Made by a program: the position numbers and the translations under genes. From Bacteroidales bacterium UBA2716 (lineage in GTDB: Bacteria > Bacteroidota > Bacteroidia > Bacteroidales > UBA932), in assembly GCA_002354005.1 (NCBI GenBank), contig DEKS01000034.1, positions 2,139-34,938 on the forward strand: a DNA stretch of 32,800 bases, written 5' to 3'. Below, one piece after another: positions 16,426-25,684 of this stretch (position 1 is the first letter of the stretch; every line of letters starts with the position of its first letter). Below the pieces are notes generated by a model. It saw only the letters and a list, made by a program, of their open reading frames with translations, was not told where the DNA came from and searched no databases.

Positions 16426-18435
16426 TTACCAGCCGGGATTCTGGGTAAAATTGGTCATCTCCGAGCGCTGGGCGCTGCCGAAGGGGAACAGGTAGTCGCG
16501 GTCACGGAAGTAAGGCCGGCCACCGATGTAGTCGTCGCTCACGCGCTCATAAGAATCCTCATAGTTGGGCGCAGTTACGTGCAGGGTCCAGTTCTCAGTA
16601 TTGTACTCTTCCTCCGCCTTCATCCAGCGCAGCATGTCGTAGTGCCGCTGGCCCTCGAAGGCGAATTCGCACATCTTTTCCTGCAGAATCATCCAGCGCA
16701 GCCATTCGCGGCCGGTGCGGGATACGCCGCTCACCACGGATACGGACTCGGCATTGTCGAAATCAATCTCCGGGTAGGCGGTCCGGATGCCCGGCAGGCC
16801 GGAACGCTCGCGAACAAGGTCCAGGTAGCGGATGGACTCGGCGGCGTCGCGTAGGGGCTTCTCGTTGCAGGCCTCTGCATAGCTCAGGTACACCTCGGCC
16901 AAACGGAAGGCGGGGTAGATGTACCGGACGCTCTGATAGTCGGCCGTGAGGTCCTTCAGCGGATTGCCCGCCTTATAGAGGCGGCGCCATACATAACCCA
17001 CGCGGTTGCAGGCTTCCGTGGCCGAATAGGGGGCCGTGGCTTCCGGGGAATTGTAGCAGGTAAAACGGACCGGGCCGCCGCTGTTGGTGGTGGCGGAAGG
17101 CCACCAGAAGCCGTTGGGAACAAAGTTGGTGTAGAAACGGGCGTCGCGGCCCACCGTGGTGTTGTGTGCCTTGAACGGCCGGGCCCAGGTGGGGTCCACG
17201 TCCACTACCTGCTGGTAGTTCTCTGTCCAGCCGCTGGTCTGGTAGCCGGACAGTTCATCCACGATGGGACGGGACAGGTCCAGCAGGCCGGCCGTCTTGT
17301 AGTAACCCAGCACCGGGTAGCGGCCCGTCTCCCACATGGGATAGGCGTCTACCAGCTTCAGGGAAGGGGAGTTGAGGGAATAACCGGCCAGGGCAATCTT
17401 GCCGCCTGCCGGTGCGGCATAGGCAATGTCGCAGCCGCTGCCCAGCGATTCGTCGCCCCAGGCGCGATACCACCATCCCCAGATAATCTCCTGGTTGGTG
17501 TTCCAGCCCTGGAACCAGACGGTCTGGTAGGAGGCGGCGGCATTCTCCAGCGGCGTGGCTTTGTCAGTCACCTTGGTGAGGCTATAGCGGTTCAGGTCTA
17601 TCACATCCTTGGCCGCCTTGGCGGCATCGTCCCACTTGGAGGCATTGTATTCCGGGAACAGTTTCTCGCCCCGGGAGTTGGTAAATCCGGCGTAGAGCCC
17701 GGTGCCGTTTTGTCCGTTGTACAGCGGGGAGGCGGCATACAGCAGTACGCGGGCTTTCAGGGCCATTGCAGCGCCCTTGGTGGCGCGCCCCTTGTTGGAA
17801 GAGAGGCTCAGACCCACGCCGGCCTCGTTCACTTCCATGGCCAGCAGGTCAATGGCCTTGTCCAGTTCTTCTACAATGAAACCGATGTTCTTTTCCAGCG
17901 GGTCGCGGTCCAGCTGGTCCGCGATCACGTTCTGGCTGGCGGCCTGGTCGCCCCAGACAATCACCGGTCCGTACTGGCGCAGCAGCACAAAGTAGTAGTA
18001 CGCGCGCAGGAAACGGGCTTCTCCCTTCATCTGGTTCACCAGCTCTGGAGAGTCTTCCTTGTCCAGGTCCACGTTGTCCAGGAAGGTGGTGCATTCGTTG
18101 ATAGCCACGTAGTAGCGCTTCCAGATGTTGGCATTGGCCTCGGAGTTGGTGGTGGAGGCGTCGTATTCTCCGCGGCGCACGGTGTACCAGTAGGTCTCGT
18201 ACTGGGACTTGGCATTCAGGGATTCGTCGCTGCGCAGCACCGTTCCGCCTTCGTAGGCACGGGTGTTCTCGTCACGCGGGATATAGGAGTACAGGTGGGC
18301 CAGATAGCGTTTTACGGTGGAAGAACGGCTCATGGTGTCTTCCAGCGTGGCCTGGTCCTTCAGGTTGATGTCGAAGAACGAATCGCAGGAAACGGCGAGG
18401 ATGGCCAGGGCCATCAGTGCATATATCTTTTTCAT
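16426..18435 (-). CDS. SusD/RagB-family outer-membrane glycan-binding lipoprotein
   Basis: 669 residues, longer than a typical ~500-600 SusD. Lipobox LAVSC (Cys17), then FFDINLKDQATLEDTM, the usual SusD opening. Family features include RFLRAYYYFVLLRQYGPVIVWGD (~143-165), the TPR-like helices, SYAEACNEKPLRDAAESIRYLDLVRERSGLPGI (~552) and EWLRWMILQEKMCEFAFEGQRHYDMLRW (~598). SusD sits as a lid over SusC at the cell surface and delivers oligosaccharides. Its start is 6 bp after the SusC stop, the standard pairing. Ligand specificity cannot be read from the sequence. Confidence 0.96.
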   Translation of the reverse strand: MKKIYALMALAILAVSCDSFFDINLKDQATLEDTMSRSSTVKRYLAHLYSYIPRDENTRAYEGGTVLRSDESLNAKSQYETYWYTVRRGEYDASTTNSEANANIWKRYYVAINECTTFLDNVDLDKEDSPELVNQMKGEARFLRAYYYFVLLRQYGPVIVWGDQAASQNVIADQLDRDPLEKNIGFIVEELDKAIDLLAMEVNEAGVGLSLSSNKGRATKGAAMALKARVLLYAASPLYNGQNGTGLYAGFTNSRGEKLFPEYNASKWDDAAKAAKDVIDLNRYSLTKVTDKATPLENAAASYQTVWFQGWNTNQEIIWGWWYRAWGDESLGSGCDIAYAAPAGGKIALAGYSLNSPSLKLVDAYPMWETGRYPVLGYYKTAGLLDLSRPIVDELSGYQTSGWTENYQQVVDVDPTWARPFKAHNTTVGRDARFYTNFVPNGFWWPSATTNSGGPVRFTCYNSPEATAPYSATEACNRVGYVWRRLYKAGNPLKDLTADYQSVRYIYPAFRLAEVYLSYAEACNEKPLRDAAESIRYLDLVRERSGLPGIRTAYPEIDFDNAESVSVVSGVSRTGREWLRWMILQEKMCEFAFEGQRHYDMLRWMKAEEEYNTENWTLHVTAPNYEDSYERVSDDYIGGRPYFRDRDYLFPFGSAQRSEMTNFTQNPGW

Positions 18436-18441
18436 ACGCTT

Positions 18442-21400
18442 CTAGAACACTAAGTTAATACCCAGACTCACGTTGCGGGTAAGGGGATACACATTGCCGT
18501 AGGAGGACTCCAGTTCCGGATCCCACAGCTTGAACTTGGAGAAAGTGGCCAGGTTCACGCCCTGCACGTAGATGCGGGCCGTGGAAATGTGAGCCTTCTG
18601 GGTCCATTTCTTGGGGAAGGTATAGCCAATTTCGGCATTCTTCAGGCGCAGGAAACTCATGTCCTTCTGCCAGAAGGTGGAGGCTACCTGGTTGTTCTTG
18701 GCCGGTTCCACGGAGAAGCGGGGATATTCCGCATGCGGGTCCTGGGTTACCGTCCAGCTCTTCTCGGCCACATCGGCAAAAATCTGGCCCTGGATGAGCA
18801 CGTTGGTGGCGGCGCCGCCGTAGAGGTTGTATCCGCCGATGAAGCGTGTCATGTGGGCCATGCCGCTGAAGAAGACGCTGGCGTCGATGCCCTTCCAGTT
18901 GAGGCTGATGCCAAAGCCGTAGTTGATTTCCGGCACGGTGGTGTAGCCGATGGGCACCATGTCAAAGTCGTTTACAATGCCGTCGCCGTTCACGTCGCGG
19001 TATTTGATGTCTCCGGGATACAGCGTGTAGTTGTACTGGCTGTGCCAGGCGTCAATCTCTTCCTGGTTCATGAACAGGCCTTCGGCAATGAGGCCGCGCT
19101 GCTGTCCGTTGGCATAGCCGGCGGTGTTCTGGTAAGGGTACACCTGGCTGGGCTTGTCGTCATAGATGCGCTTGTTGCGGTTGAAGGTGTAGTTGCCACG
19201 CATGCTCACGAGCAGGCCGTTCCCGAAGGTATGGTCGAACTGGGCGCTGAGGTCGAAGCCGGCATTCTGCATTTTGCCAATGTTGATGTACTGCGTTTTC
19301 CGCAGGCCCACGGCGCCCGGAAGCGATTCGCGGGGCAGGAAAATGCCCGAGCGGACGTCGTTGAAGTAGTCTATCTGGAACTTGAGCTGGTCGCGGAACA
19401 GATTGAGTTCCAGACCAATATTGCGTTTGAGCGCCTCTTCCCAGGTGATGTCCGGATTGCCAATCTCACCTGTGGCGACGCCCGTCACATAAGCGGGCTG
19501 CGTCTCGCCCCAGCTGAAGCCGCCAATATTGGTAATGTCCATGGTGGTGTTGTAGCCGAAGCGCCGGCTGCCGCCAATCTGGTCGTTACCCACCTTGCCG
19601 ATGGAGGCCTTGATCTTGAGGAGGCTCACCCAGGTCTTGATGGGGTCCCAGAACTTTTCGTTGGAAATGATGTAACCCACGGCGGCGGAAGGGAAAAAGC
19701 CGAAGCGGTGGCCCGGCGAGAAGTTCTCGGAACCGTTGTAGCCGAAGTTGAATTCCACAAAATAGCGGTCCCGGTAGCTGTACGTGGCGCGACCGGCAAT
19801 ACCCATGCTCTTGCGCGGGAAGGTTTCCCAGTAGTCGAATCCGGGGTGGGTATTGGAACGGTCTCTCAGGTAGTACAGGAACATGCCGCTTACCCGGTGG
19901 GCGCTGGCGAAGGTGCGTTCATAGTTGGCCGATGCTTCCACGTTGAGGACGGTGTAGCCGCTCTGGGCGCTGCTGGATACGTTGATGTAGCCGGCGGTGT
20001 TGTTCTGGGCCACATAGTCGTATTTCTGCGTTTCCGGGTCCATGTGCAGGTAATACACGCGTGGCAGGATGCCGTTGGTCACCGATGATGCGGTGCGGGC
20101 ATCCCAGGAAACCTGCACCTTGGCCGTGAGGCCTTCGGTGATAATCTCGGAGAAGTCCTGCGTGAGGGAGACGGTGGACTGGGCGTTTTGCGTATTGATG
20201 GTGGAGTAGCCCATGTCGTTGATCATGTTATAGGGGTTGGAACCCGTCTCCGGATTGGATAGCGTACCGTCGCTGAATACCTTGGGAAAGCCGATGGGCG
20301 TGATTTGCATCACGTAGTTATAAATATTGCTCAGGCCTGTTCCCGGCTGGTTTTTCTTGGTGAATTGCGTGCTCAGGTCCATGCCCAGGGTGGTGGACTT
20401 GGTGATGTTGATGTCCACGTTGGTGCGGAAGTTGAACCGGCGGAAGTTCATCTGGGAATTGTAGCGGTCGTTCTTGGCCGTGTTGAAGATACCGTCTTCA
20501 AAATAATAGGAACCGCCGGCATAGTAACGCACGCGCTTGGTGCCGCCCGTCACGCTCACGTTGGCCTTGGTGGTCATGGCCTGGCTCTTGAAAATCTCGT
20601 GAATCCAGTCCACGTTGGGGTACAGGTCGCTGTAGCGGATGCCAATCCCGTCACCGTCAGGGTATACCAGCCGGTTACGGACTTCGTCACTGGCGAGGTA
20701 CATGGAACGGCTGTAGTCGTCAATGGTTCCCGGCTGCATGGTGTTCAGGTAATTGATGAACTGCTCGGCCGTGGCCATCTGGGGCAGCTGGGTGGGGGAG
20801 GTGATGCCCATTTCCACCTTCACGTTCACCTTGGGACGGGACTCGCTGCCGCGCTTGGTGGTGATGAGGACGATGCCGTTGGCGCCGCGCACACCGTACA
20901 GGGCCGTGGCGGTGGCGTCCTTCAGGATGGAGAAGGAAGCGATGTCTTCCACGTCCACCAGGTCCATCGAGCGTTCCACGCCGTCTACCAGGATGAGCGG
21001 GTAGGCGTTGGCGCCGAAGGTGTTCACGCCGCGGATCCAGAACTCGGCGCTGGAACCCGGCTCTCCGCTATGCTGCACTGCCACCACGCCGGCCAGCTTG
21101 CCGGCCAGGCCCGTGGACAGGGTGCCCATGGGGGCTTGCAGTTGTTGGGCGTCCACCGTGGTTATGGAACCAATCACGGAAGCCTTCTTTTGGGCGCCGT
21201 AGGCCACCATGACCACTTCTTCCAGCTGGTTGCTCTGCAGAACCAGTTTCACAAGCAGTTCTTTGAGGTCGCGTACGGGAACTTCCTCGTCTTCGTAGCC
21301 TAAGAAACTGACTACCAGGACGTCGGTGTTCTTGACACTGAGCTCGAAGCGGCCTGCACCGTCGGTCATGGAACCGCGGGTTTCGCCTTTCACGGTGACA

Positions 21401-21528
21401 AAAGCACCGGCGAGCGGGGTGTCGTTCTCGTCCAGAACCGTACCTTTCACATTGCGGGTCTGGGCTTGCAGGGAAATCCCGGCAAGGCACACCAGCAAGG
21501 TGAAGAATAGTTTTCTGAATGTTGTCAT
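18442..21528 (-). CDS. SusC/RagA-family TonB-linked outer-membrane transporter
   Basis: 1028 residues. Signal peptide about 1-22. Residues ~26-105 are a carboxypeptidase-regulatory-like domain (VKGTVLDENDTPLAGAFVTV ... VSFLGYEDEEV). The plug follows at ~110-235 (LEEVVMVAYGAQKKASVIGSI; IWIRG-like FWIRGVNTFGANAYPLILVDGVER; SILKDATATALYGVRGANGIVLITTKRG). The rest is a beta-barrel ending in GINLVF with a C-terminal Phe. It imports glycans bound by SusD using TonB energy. There is no N-terminal FecR-interacting (STN) extension, which fits control by the GntR regulator rather than by an anti-sigma system. Confidence 0.97.
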   Translation of the reverse strand: MTTFRKLFFTLLVCLAGISLQAQTRNVKGTVLDENDTPLAGAFVTVKGETRGSMTDGAGRFELSVKNTDVLVVSFLGYEDEEVPVRDLKELLVKLVLQSNQLEEVVMVAYGAQKKASVIGSITTVDAQQLQAPMGTLSTGLAGKLAGVVAVQHSGEPGSSAEFWIRGVNTFGANAYPLILVDGVERSMDLVDVEDIASFSILKDATATALYGVRGANGIVLITTKRGSESRPKVNVKVEMGITSPTQLPQMATAEQFINYLNTMQPGTIDDYSRSMYLASDEVRNRLVYPDGDGIGIRYSDLYPNVDWIHEIFKSQAMTTKANVSVTGGTKRVRYYAGGSYYFEDGIFNTAKNDRYNSQMNFRRFNFRTNVDINITKSTTLGMDLSTQFTKKNQPGTGLSNIYNYVMQITPIGFPKVFSDGTLSNPETGSNPYNMINDMGYSTINTQNAQSTVSLTQDFSEIITEGLTAKVQVSWDARTASSVTNGILPRVYYLHMDPETQKYDYVAQNNTAGYINVSSSAQSGYTVLNVEASANYERTFASAHRVSGMFLYYLRDRSNTHPGFDYWETFPRKSMGIAGRATYSYRDRYFVEFNFGYNGSENFSPGHRFGFFPSAAVGYIISNEKFWDPIKTWVSLLKIKASIGKVGNDQIGGSRRFGYNTTMDITNIGGFSWGETQPAYVTGVATGEIGNPDITWEEALKRNIGLELNLFRDQLKFQIDYFNDVRSGIFLPRESLPGAVGLRKTQYINIGKMQNAGFDLSAQFDHTFGNGLLVSMRGNYTFNRNKRIYDDKPSQVYPYQNTAGYANGQQRGLIAEGLFMNQEEIDAWHSQYNYTLYPGDIKYRDVNGDGIVNDFDMVPIGYTTVPEINYGFGISLNWKGIDASVFFSGMAHMTRFIGGYNLYGGAATNVLIQGQIFADVAEKSWTVTQDPHAEYPRFSVEPAKNNQVASTFWQKDMSFLRLKNAEIGYTFPKKWTQKAHISTARIYVQGVNLATFSKFKLWDPELESSYGNVYPLTRNVSLGINLVF

Positions 21529-21540
21529 AGTATCAGGGTT

Positions 21541-22332
21541 TTATTGTTTTTCAAAAAGGGAGGAAAGACCTTCGAAAACCGCCCCGTCCGGAGCCTGGCG
21601 GATGGTTACGCCGGGGAGGGCTTCCCGGATTCCGCCCAGGAACAGGTCCAGGGATTTGCTCACCTGCCCGCCCATGAGGAGGGTGGTGAAGCCCAGTTCT
21701 TCCTGAAGGGAACAGAGATGTTCTCCCAAAAGCTCGCCCATCCTCTGGTATACGGCCTGGGCGGCGGCTTCTCCTGCATAGGCCTTGCGGGCAACGGAAT
21801 GGGCGCTTTGAAAACCGTCTCCCGTCATGCGGGCGTAGGCGATGCGGATGCCGCGGGCGCTGGCAAAATCTTCCAGGATGCCGCCTTGGCAGGGGATGTT
21901 CCACAGGCTGCGTGCGGGGGAGCCTTTATCGTTGTACTGCACCTGGCGGTTCACGGCGTAGGCGAAGCCCAAGCCGGTTCCCAGCGTTACCAGGGCGGCA
22001 TTATCCAGCTTTAGCATGCGAAGGGCGCCCAGCAGGACCGCGTTAACGTCGTGATGGAAACGGAGGACAATCCGGTCCGGAATGCCGGCCAGTTCACGAA
22101 AGGCTTCACCATTGACGGCGGCGAACTTGTGCTCCATCCGGAAGATGCCCCGCTGGTAGTCGAAGGGCCCCGGTATGGCTATGCCTATCCCGTCCAGCCC
22201 GTCTGTGGGGCCAATGGCTTTCCGGATGGCGCCAGCAATGGCGTCCCGGCTTCCGTCGCTGGAAATCGGGAACTGACGTCCGTCGGAACGCTTGATGAAA
22301 GTTCCGCCTATATCAAGCAGGATCGTTTTCAT
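21541..22332 (-). CDS. ROK-family sugar kinase, zinc motif degenerate
   Basis: 263 residues, slightly short for ROK kinases (~290-320). It has the ATP-binding DIGGTFIK (7-14), IAIPGPFD (51-58), HHDVNAVLLGAL with probable catalytic base Asp95, and VTLGTGLGFAYAV (phosphate 2). The usual CxCGxxGC zinc-binding motif is replaced by PCQGGILEDFASARG, with a single Cys. The start codon lies 20 nt inside the end of the isomerase-like gene, so translation is coupled. A hexose kinase role in the cytoplasm is likely; the sugar is unknown. Confidence 0.87.
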   Translation of the reverse strand: MKTILLDIGGTFIKRSDGRQFPISSDGSRDAIAGAIRKAIGPTDGLDGIGIAIPGPFDYQRGIFRMEHKFAAVNGEAFRELAGIPDRIVLRFHHDVNAVLLGALRMLKLDNAALVTLGTGLGFAYAVNRQVQYNDKGSPARSLWNIPCQGGILEDFASARGIRIAYARMTGDGFQSAHSVARKAYAGEAAAQAVYQRMGELLGEHLCSLQEELGFTTLLMGGQVSKSLDLFLGGIREALPGVTIRQAPDGAVFEGLSSLFEKQ

Positions 22333-24184
22333 AGCCGTCTCTCAGGCAGGTCTTGTGCACGGAAATAGGTTCTTTGCCCAGGTTTTCAATCACGTATTTT
22401 CCCATGGAGGCCGGTACGCAGGCAATCTCCATGAAGTCCAGGTCAAAATAGCGCTCCGGGTGTTCCACGCTGCGGATGCGCACATGGTCGCCGTCCACCA
22501 GGGTAAGCACGTGGAATTTCTCGCCCTTGGTGTCCTGCTCGCAGGTTTTCTCGAATTCCAGGCGGCGCAGGGAGATGTACATCTGCGGATTTTCGCCCAG
22601 AATGAATTCCTTCCAGCCTTCGCCTTCTTTGTCAAGACGCGGTTGCTGGACAATGTATTCGGGACTGTCCGGGTCATGGATAACGCTATGGCGGCGGTCC
22701 TGACGCACGTTGAGCTCCCCCAGATGCGTATGGATGGGGCGCTGTTTGCCGTCAAAGTCCAGTCGCAGGTAGTCGTACATTTTATAGGTATAGGAGCCGA
22801 TGGTCAGGGAACCGATCTCCAGGATAACCTGGTTGCGGCCGCTGGAGTGGATGGTCCCGGCGGGGAGCATCACCTGCAGGCCCGGCTTGGACTCCTCGTA
22901 GCTTACGTATTTCAGGTAGTCGCAGGGTTTGTGCTCGGTGTCGGCCGCTTCAATCTCCCTGAAGAAGGCGGGAATGTCGGCATCGTCCCGGAAGCCGATG
23001 AACGTCTTGGCATCCTGGCCGGTGACCACCACGTAGTAGCTCTCGTCCTGGCGGCCGAACTCATTGTAGTTCTTCACGTTGAACTCGCCGCCGGAGTGGC
23101 ACTGGATGCTCATGTTGCCGGTGGAATGGTAGCTGTCGTCCCAGTTGAAGCGGATGGGGAAGTAACCCTGGTACTTCTTGACGCATTTCTCGCTCATGAG
23201 CGCCACGCCTTCCTTGTGGACAAAGGAACAGTAGTTGATGTCCAGCAGTTCCTCGCCGGCCTTTACCAGCACGCTCACCTCCATGGGAATGAAGTCGAAC
23301 ACCCAGGCGGCGTTGCGCATTTTCTCCGGCAGGTGGCGCTTCTCCTTCATGTAGCTGCCGCCCCACACGCCCTCTAGGTAGCAGGGCTTGGCGCGGAACG
23401 GGTATTTCACCAATTGGGCGCACACATCGGCAAAGGTGCTGAAAGGCATCATTTGCAGGTTATTGCGGTCGTTGTCCAGGAAGTACCAGTCCAGCTCTCC
23501 GGTGGCGAACAGTTCCTTGCGGAGTTGCACGGCATTCTCGAAGTCGCAATAATAACAGCGGCGGATGGTGCGGTTGATGATGCCCGCGTGTTTTTTCCCT
23601 AGGTTGGCGTATTCGCCGGCGCGGATGCGGAGCATCGCGTTCATGGGGGTGATGTCCAGCCAGCATTTTACGTCGTACAGCGGGCGGAATTCCTGGATGA
23701 GGGAACCGTAGCCATAAACGACCACCAGCGTTCCAGGTGCCTTGAGGGCAGGAATTTCTTTTTTGTAGGCTTCCACCTTGGCCGGATCCATGAGGCCGAT
23801 GTAACCGCCGTGATACACCTTGCCGTAAAGCAGCGTGGGGTCAATCTTCTTGTCCCAGATAAGGAGCGGGTCCACAATGCCGTCAATCTCCTCGCCGCTC
23901 TTGAAGGTGCGCTTGTAGCTGTCCACGAACTCAATCTTGAAGCCAAAGACGTCGCACTCGCGGGCCAGCAGGCTCACCAGGAGGTCCCATTTGGTGGCGG
24001 TGTAACCGTCGAAGGCCACAATGGCGCCTTCCTTCTCCACCTTGGGGGCGATGGCGGTGATGAAGGCCTTTGCTACCTTCTGGTTGCCGCCGCCAACGAT
24101 GGAGTCGATGGTCTTTTGTGAAAGTTCCGGCCTGTTCACGGGTTTGGGGTCGTGAAAGGGGAAGGGGTTGTACATGAATGACAT
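22313..24184 (-). CDS. Mannose-6-phosphate isomerase-like cupin protein with ~265-residue N-terminal extension
   Basis: 623 residues, against about 320-390 for classical class I phosphomannose isomerases. The part from ~268 to the end resembles the cupin isomerase: KPCYLEGVWGG, SIQCHSGGEFN (metal-ligand-type Gln361, His363, Glu367), LPAGTIHSSGRNQVILEIGS (~440-459) and a C-terminal cupin-like region. Residues 1-265 are not part of the classical enzyme; GAIVAFDGYTATKWDLLVSLLA (~53-74) and later LVVVYGYGSLI look like a Rossmann or degenerate P-loop domain, but I cannot name it. ATG at 24175 is an alternative start. It sits between an isomerase-like and a kinase gene, implying a joint cytoplasmic sugar pathway. 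Confidence 0.78.
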   Translation of the reverse strand: MSFMYNPFPFHDPKPVNRPELSQKTIDSIVGGGNQKVAKAFITAIAPKVEKEGAIVAFDGYTATKWDLLVSLLARECDVFGFKIEFVDSYKRTFKSGEEIDGIVDPLLIWDKKIDPTLLYGKVYHGGYIGLMDPAKVEAYKKEIPALKAPGTLVVVYGYGSLIQEFRPLYDVKCWLDITPMNAMLRIRAGEYANLGKKHAGIINRTIRRCYYCDFENAVQLRKELFATGELDWYFLDNDRNNLQMMPFSTFADVCAQLVKYPFRAKPCYLEGVWGGSYMKEKRHLPEKMRNAAWVFDFIPMEVSVLVKAGEELLDINYCSFVHKEGVALMSEKCVKKYQGYFPIRFNWDDSYHSTGNMSIQCHSGGEFNVKNYNEFGRQDESYYVVVTGQDAKTFIGFRDDADIPAFFREIEAADTEHKPCDYLKYVSYEESKPGLQVMLPAGTIHSSGRNQVILEIGSLTIGSYTYKMYDYLRLDFDGKQRPIHTHLGELNVRQDRRHSVIHDPDSPEYIVQQPRLDKEGEGWKEFILGENPQMYISLRRLEFEKTCEQDTKGEKFHVLTLVDGDHVRIRSVEHPERYFDLDFMEIACVPASMGKYVIENLGKEPISVHKTCLRDGYENDPA

Positions 24185-24195
24185 AAGCGTTCGTC

Positions 24196-24222
24196 ATGCC
24201 CGGCTTGACCGGGTATTTTTTT
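24196..24222 (+). repeat. Palindromic hairpin with T-run, antisense to the operon
   Basis: ATGCCCGG (24196-24203) pairs with CCGGGTAT (24209-24216) around a 5-nt loop, followed by a T7 run on the plus strand. It lies in the 36-bp gap between two minus-strand genes. In the operon's direction the T-run precedes the hairpin, so it should not end the operon transcript. It could stop antisense transcription, stabilise an RNA 3' end, or be a REP-like dispersed palindrome. Confidence 0.6.
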
Positions 24223-25684
24223 ATTTTATATTGTAAAACTCAAATCCCATAATCTCTGCCAGTGCTTCCAGCTGCGGACGCCAGTCGCCGTCCACAATGG
24301 CATAGTGCTGGGTGACACCCACCCGGAGCACCTGCTCGAAGAGTTCCTTCACTGGAACCACTGGCTTGAAGATGGTGTGGCTGTAAGTGGCCAGCAGGTG
24401 TTTCTTGGCGCTCTGCGGCGTGTTTTTCTCGCTCAGGCTCTCGGCCATGAAGGTGACCAGCTTGTATTCCCCATTTTCCTCGTACAGGCCGGCCACGGTC
24501 TTCATGCCGGGGCTTATGCGGTACCAGGCGAACGGGGCGCCGGCATACTTCCAGCTGGTCTTGGCAAAGCGGACGTCGCGGGAGATGATTACGTTGTCCT
24601 GCCAGGCCGGGTCGTTGTGGTCGTTGGGACCGGCGTGACCGCCTGCAAACGTGCCAAAATCGTCCTCAATGTGGAACGGCTCGATGAAATTCACGTGCTT
24701 GCCGCTCAGCAGCTTGAGGATGTAGGTGGCCAGTCCTGCGCCAATGTCGGCCTCCGGTACCAGGACGCTTACGTTCTCGTTGAACCACTGCGGGTAAAAG
24801 CCGGCGCGGCACCCGGCCGTGCGGAAGGTGGCCTGGTCGATGTCGTTATAGACATAGCAGTCGATGTCGTTCTTCTGGGCCAGCTTTTTGATGGCGAGTG
24901 TGGCCTTCACGCAGCCGATGAATTTGTCGTACTCCACGTCGTCCATCATCTTGTACTTGGACGTGAGCTCGTCCGCGTAGGCTTTGACTTCATCCTCGGT
25001 AAGGTTGTCAATCTCGGCGCCATAATCGCTGTAGGGCAGGTAATGGATTTCCGGGCCTATCTTGGTGAAGAGGTCGTAATTGTCAATGTAGGTACTCCAC
25101 ATGGCCTCGTTCATGTTGGCCATGAGGCCCACGTTGGAGCGGCGGAGGATGCTCCGGGTGCGGGCGGCATCGGCATAAATGCGTACTTTTTCCGTGATTT
25201 CCGCGCGGGTGCCCATGACCGTGCGTACGTTCTTTCTGGGTATGCGTTTGAGGCTGCCGGAGCCTTCCAGCGAGCCCACCAGCGTACCGGCGCAGAGGTA
25301 ATCCACAAAATCGTCCTCGTCCAGGGTGGTCTCAAAGCTCATCCGGGGCTTGGCTACGTTGCAGAAAAGGATGGGCATTTCCGGACAGTCGCGAAGGAAC
25401 CTTATCCAGGCAAAGTCCTCGCTCCAGGATAGGAACTCGGCATACACAAAGTCCACCTTTTCCGCGAAGAACAGGTTCAGCGCCTTTTCCGCGTCTTCGC
25501 GCTCATAGACAATGCCTGGGTCCACCAGGTCCAGGAAGTCCATGGTGGCTTTAATCTCTTTTACGGCTTTGTCCTTGCGTTCGCCGTAGGTGCCTCGCTT
25601 GGGACCATACAGGTTCTTGAATCGGGGCGATGCAATCAGGAGGAGCCCCGCCTTGGGTTTCCGAAGTTTATCTTTAGCTTGCAT
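24221..25684 (-). CDS. L-fucose/L-arabinose isomerase-family protein
   Basis: 487 residues, cytoplasmic. The open alpha/beta N-terminal part (KAGLLLIASPRFKNLYGPKRGTYGERKDKAVKEI; VYAEFLSWSEDFAWIRFLRDCPEMPILFCNV) and the C-terminal part (VLVPEADIGAGLATYILKLLSGKHVNFIEPFHIEDDFGTFAGGHAGPNDHN; ISRDVRFAKTSWKYAGAPFAWYRISPG) match the fucose/arabinose isomerase superfamily. Glu of PEADIGA, Asp of IEDDFG and the GGHAGPN His are candidate metal or catalytic residues. Its ATG overlaps the end of the MFS gene by 11 nt. It probably interconverts an imported aldose and ketose, but Bacteroidetes members of this divergent group are not well characterised. Confidence 0.83.
   Translation of the reverse strand: MQAKDKLRKPKAGLLLIASPRFKNLYGPKRGTYGERKDKAVKEIKATMDFLDLVDPGIVYEREDAEKALNLFFAEKVDFVYAEFLSWSEDFAWIRFLRDCPEMPILFCNVAKPRMSFETTLDEDDFVDYLCAGTLVGSLEGSGSLKRIPRKNVRTVMGTRAEITEKVRIYADAARTRSILRRSNVGLMANMNEAMWSTYIDNYDLFTKIGPEIHYLPYSDYGAEIDNLTEDEVKAYADELTSKYKMMDDVEYDKFIGCVKATLAIKKLAQKNDIDCYVYNDIDQATFRTAGCRAGFYPQWFNENVSVLVPEADIGAGLATYILKLLSGKHVNFIEPFHIEDDFGTFAGGHAGPNDHNDPAWQDNVIISRDVRFAKTSWKYAGAPFAWYRISPGMKTVAGLYEENGEYKLVTFMAESLSEKNTPQSAKKHLLATYSHTIFKPVVPVKELFEQVLRVGVTQHYAIVDGDWRPQLEALAEIMGFEFYNIK

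Noticed and set aside
17164..18453. Plus-strand open frame of about 430 codons opposite SusD
   Set aside because: Antisense shadow of a clear SusD gene; low-complexity Val/Gly/His-rich translation.
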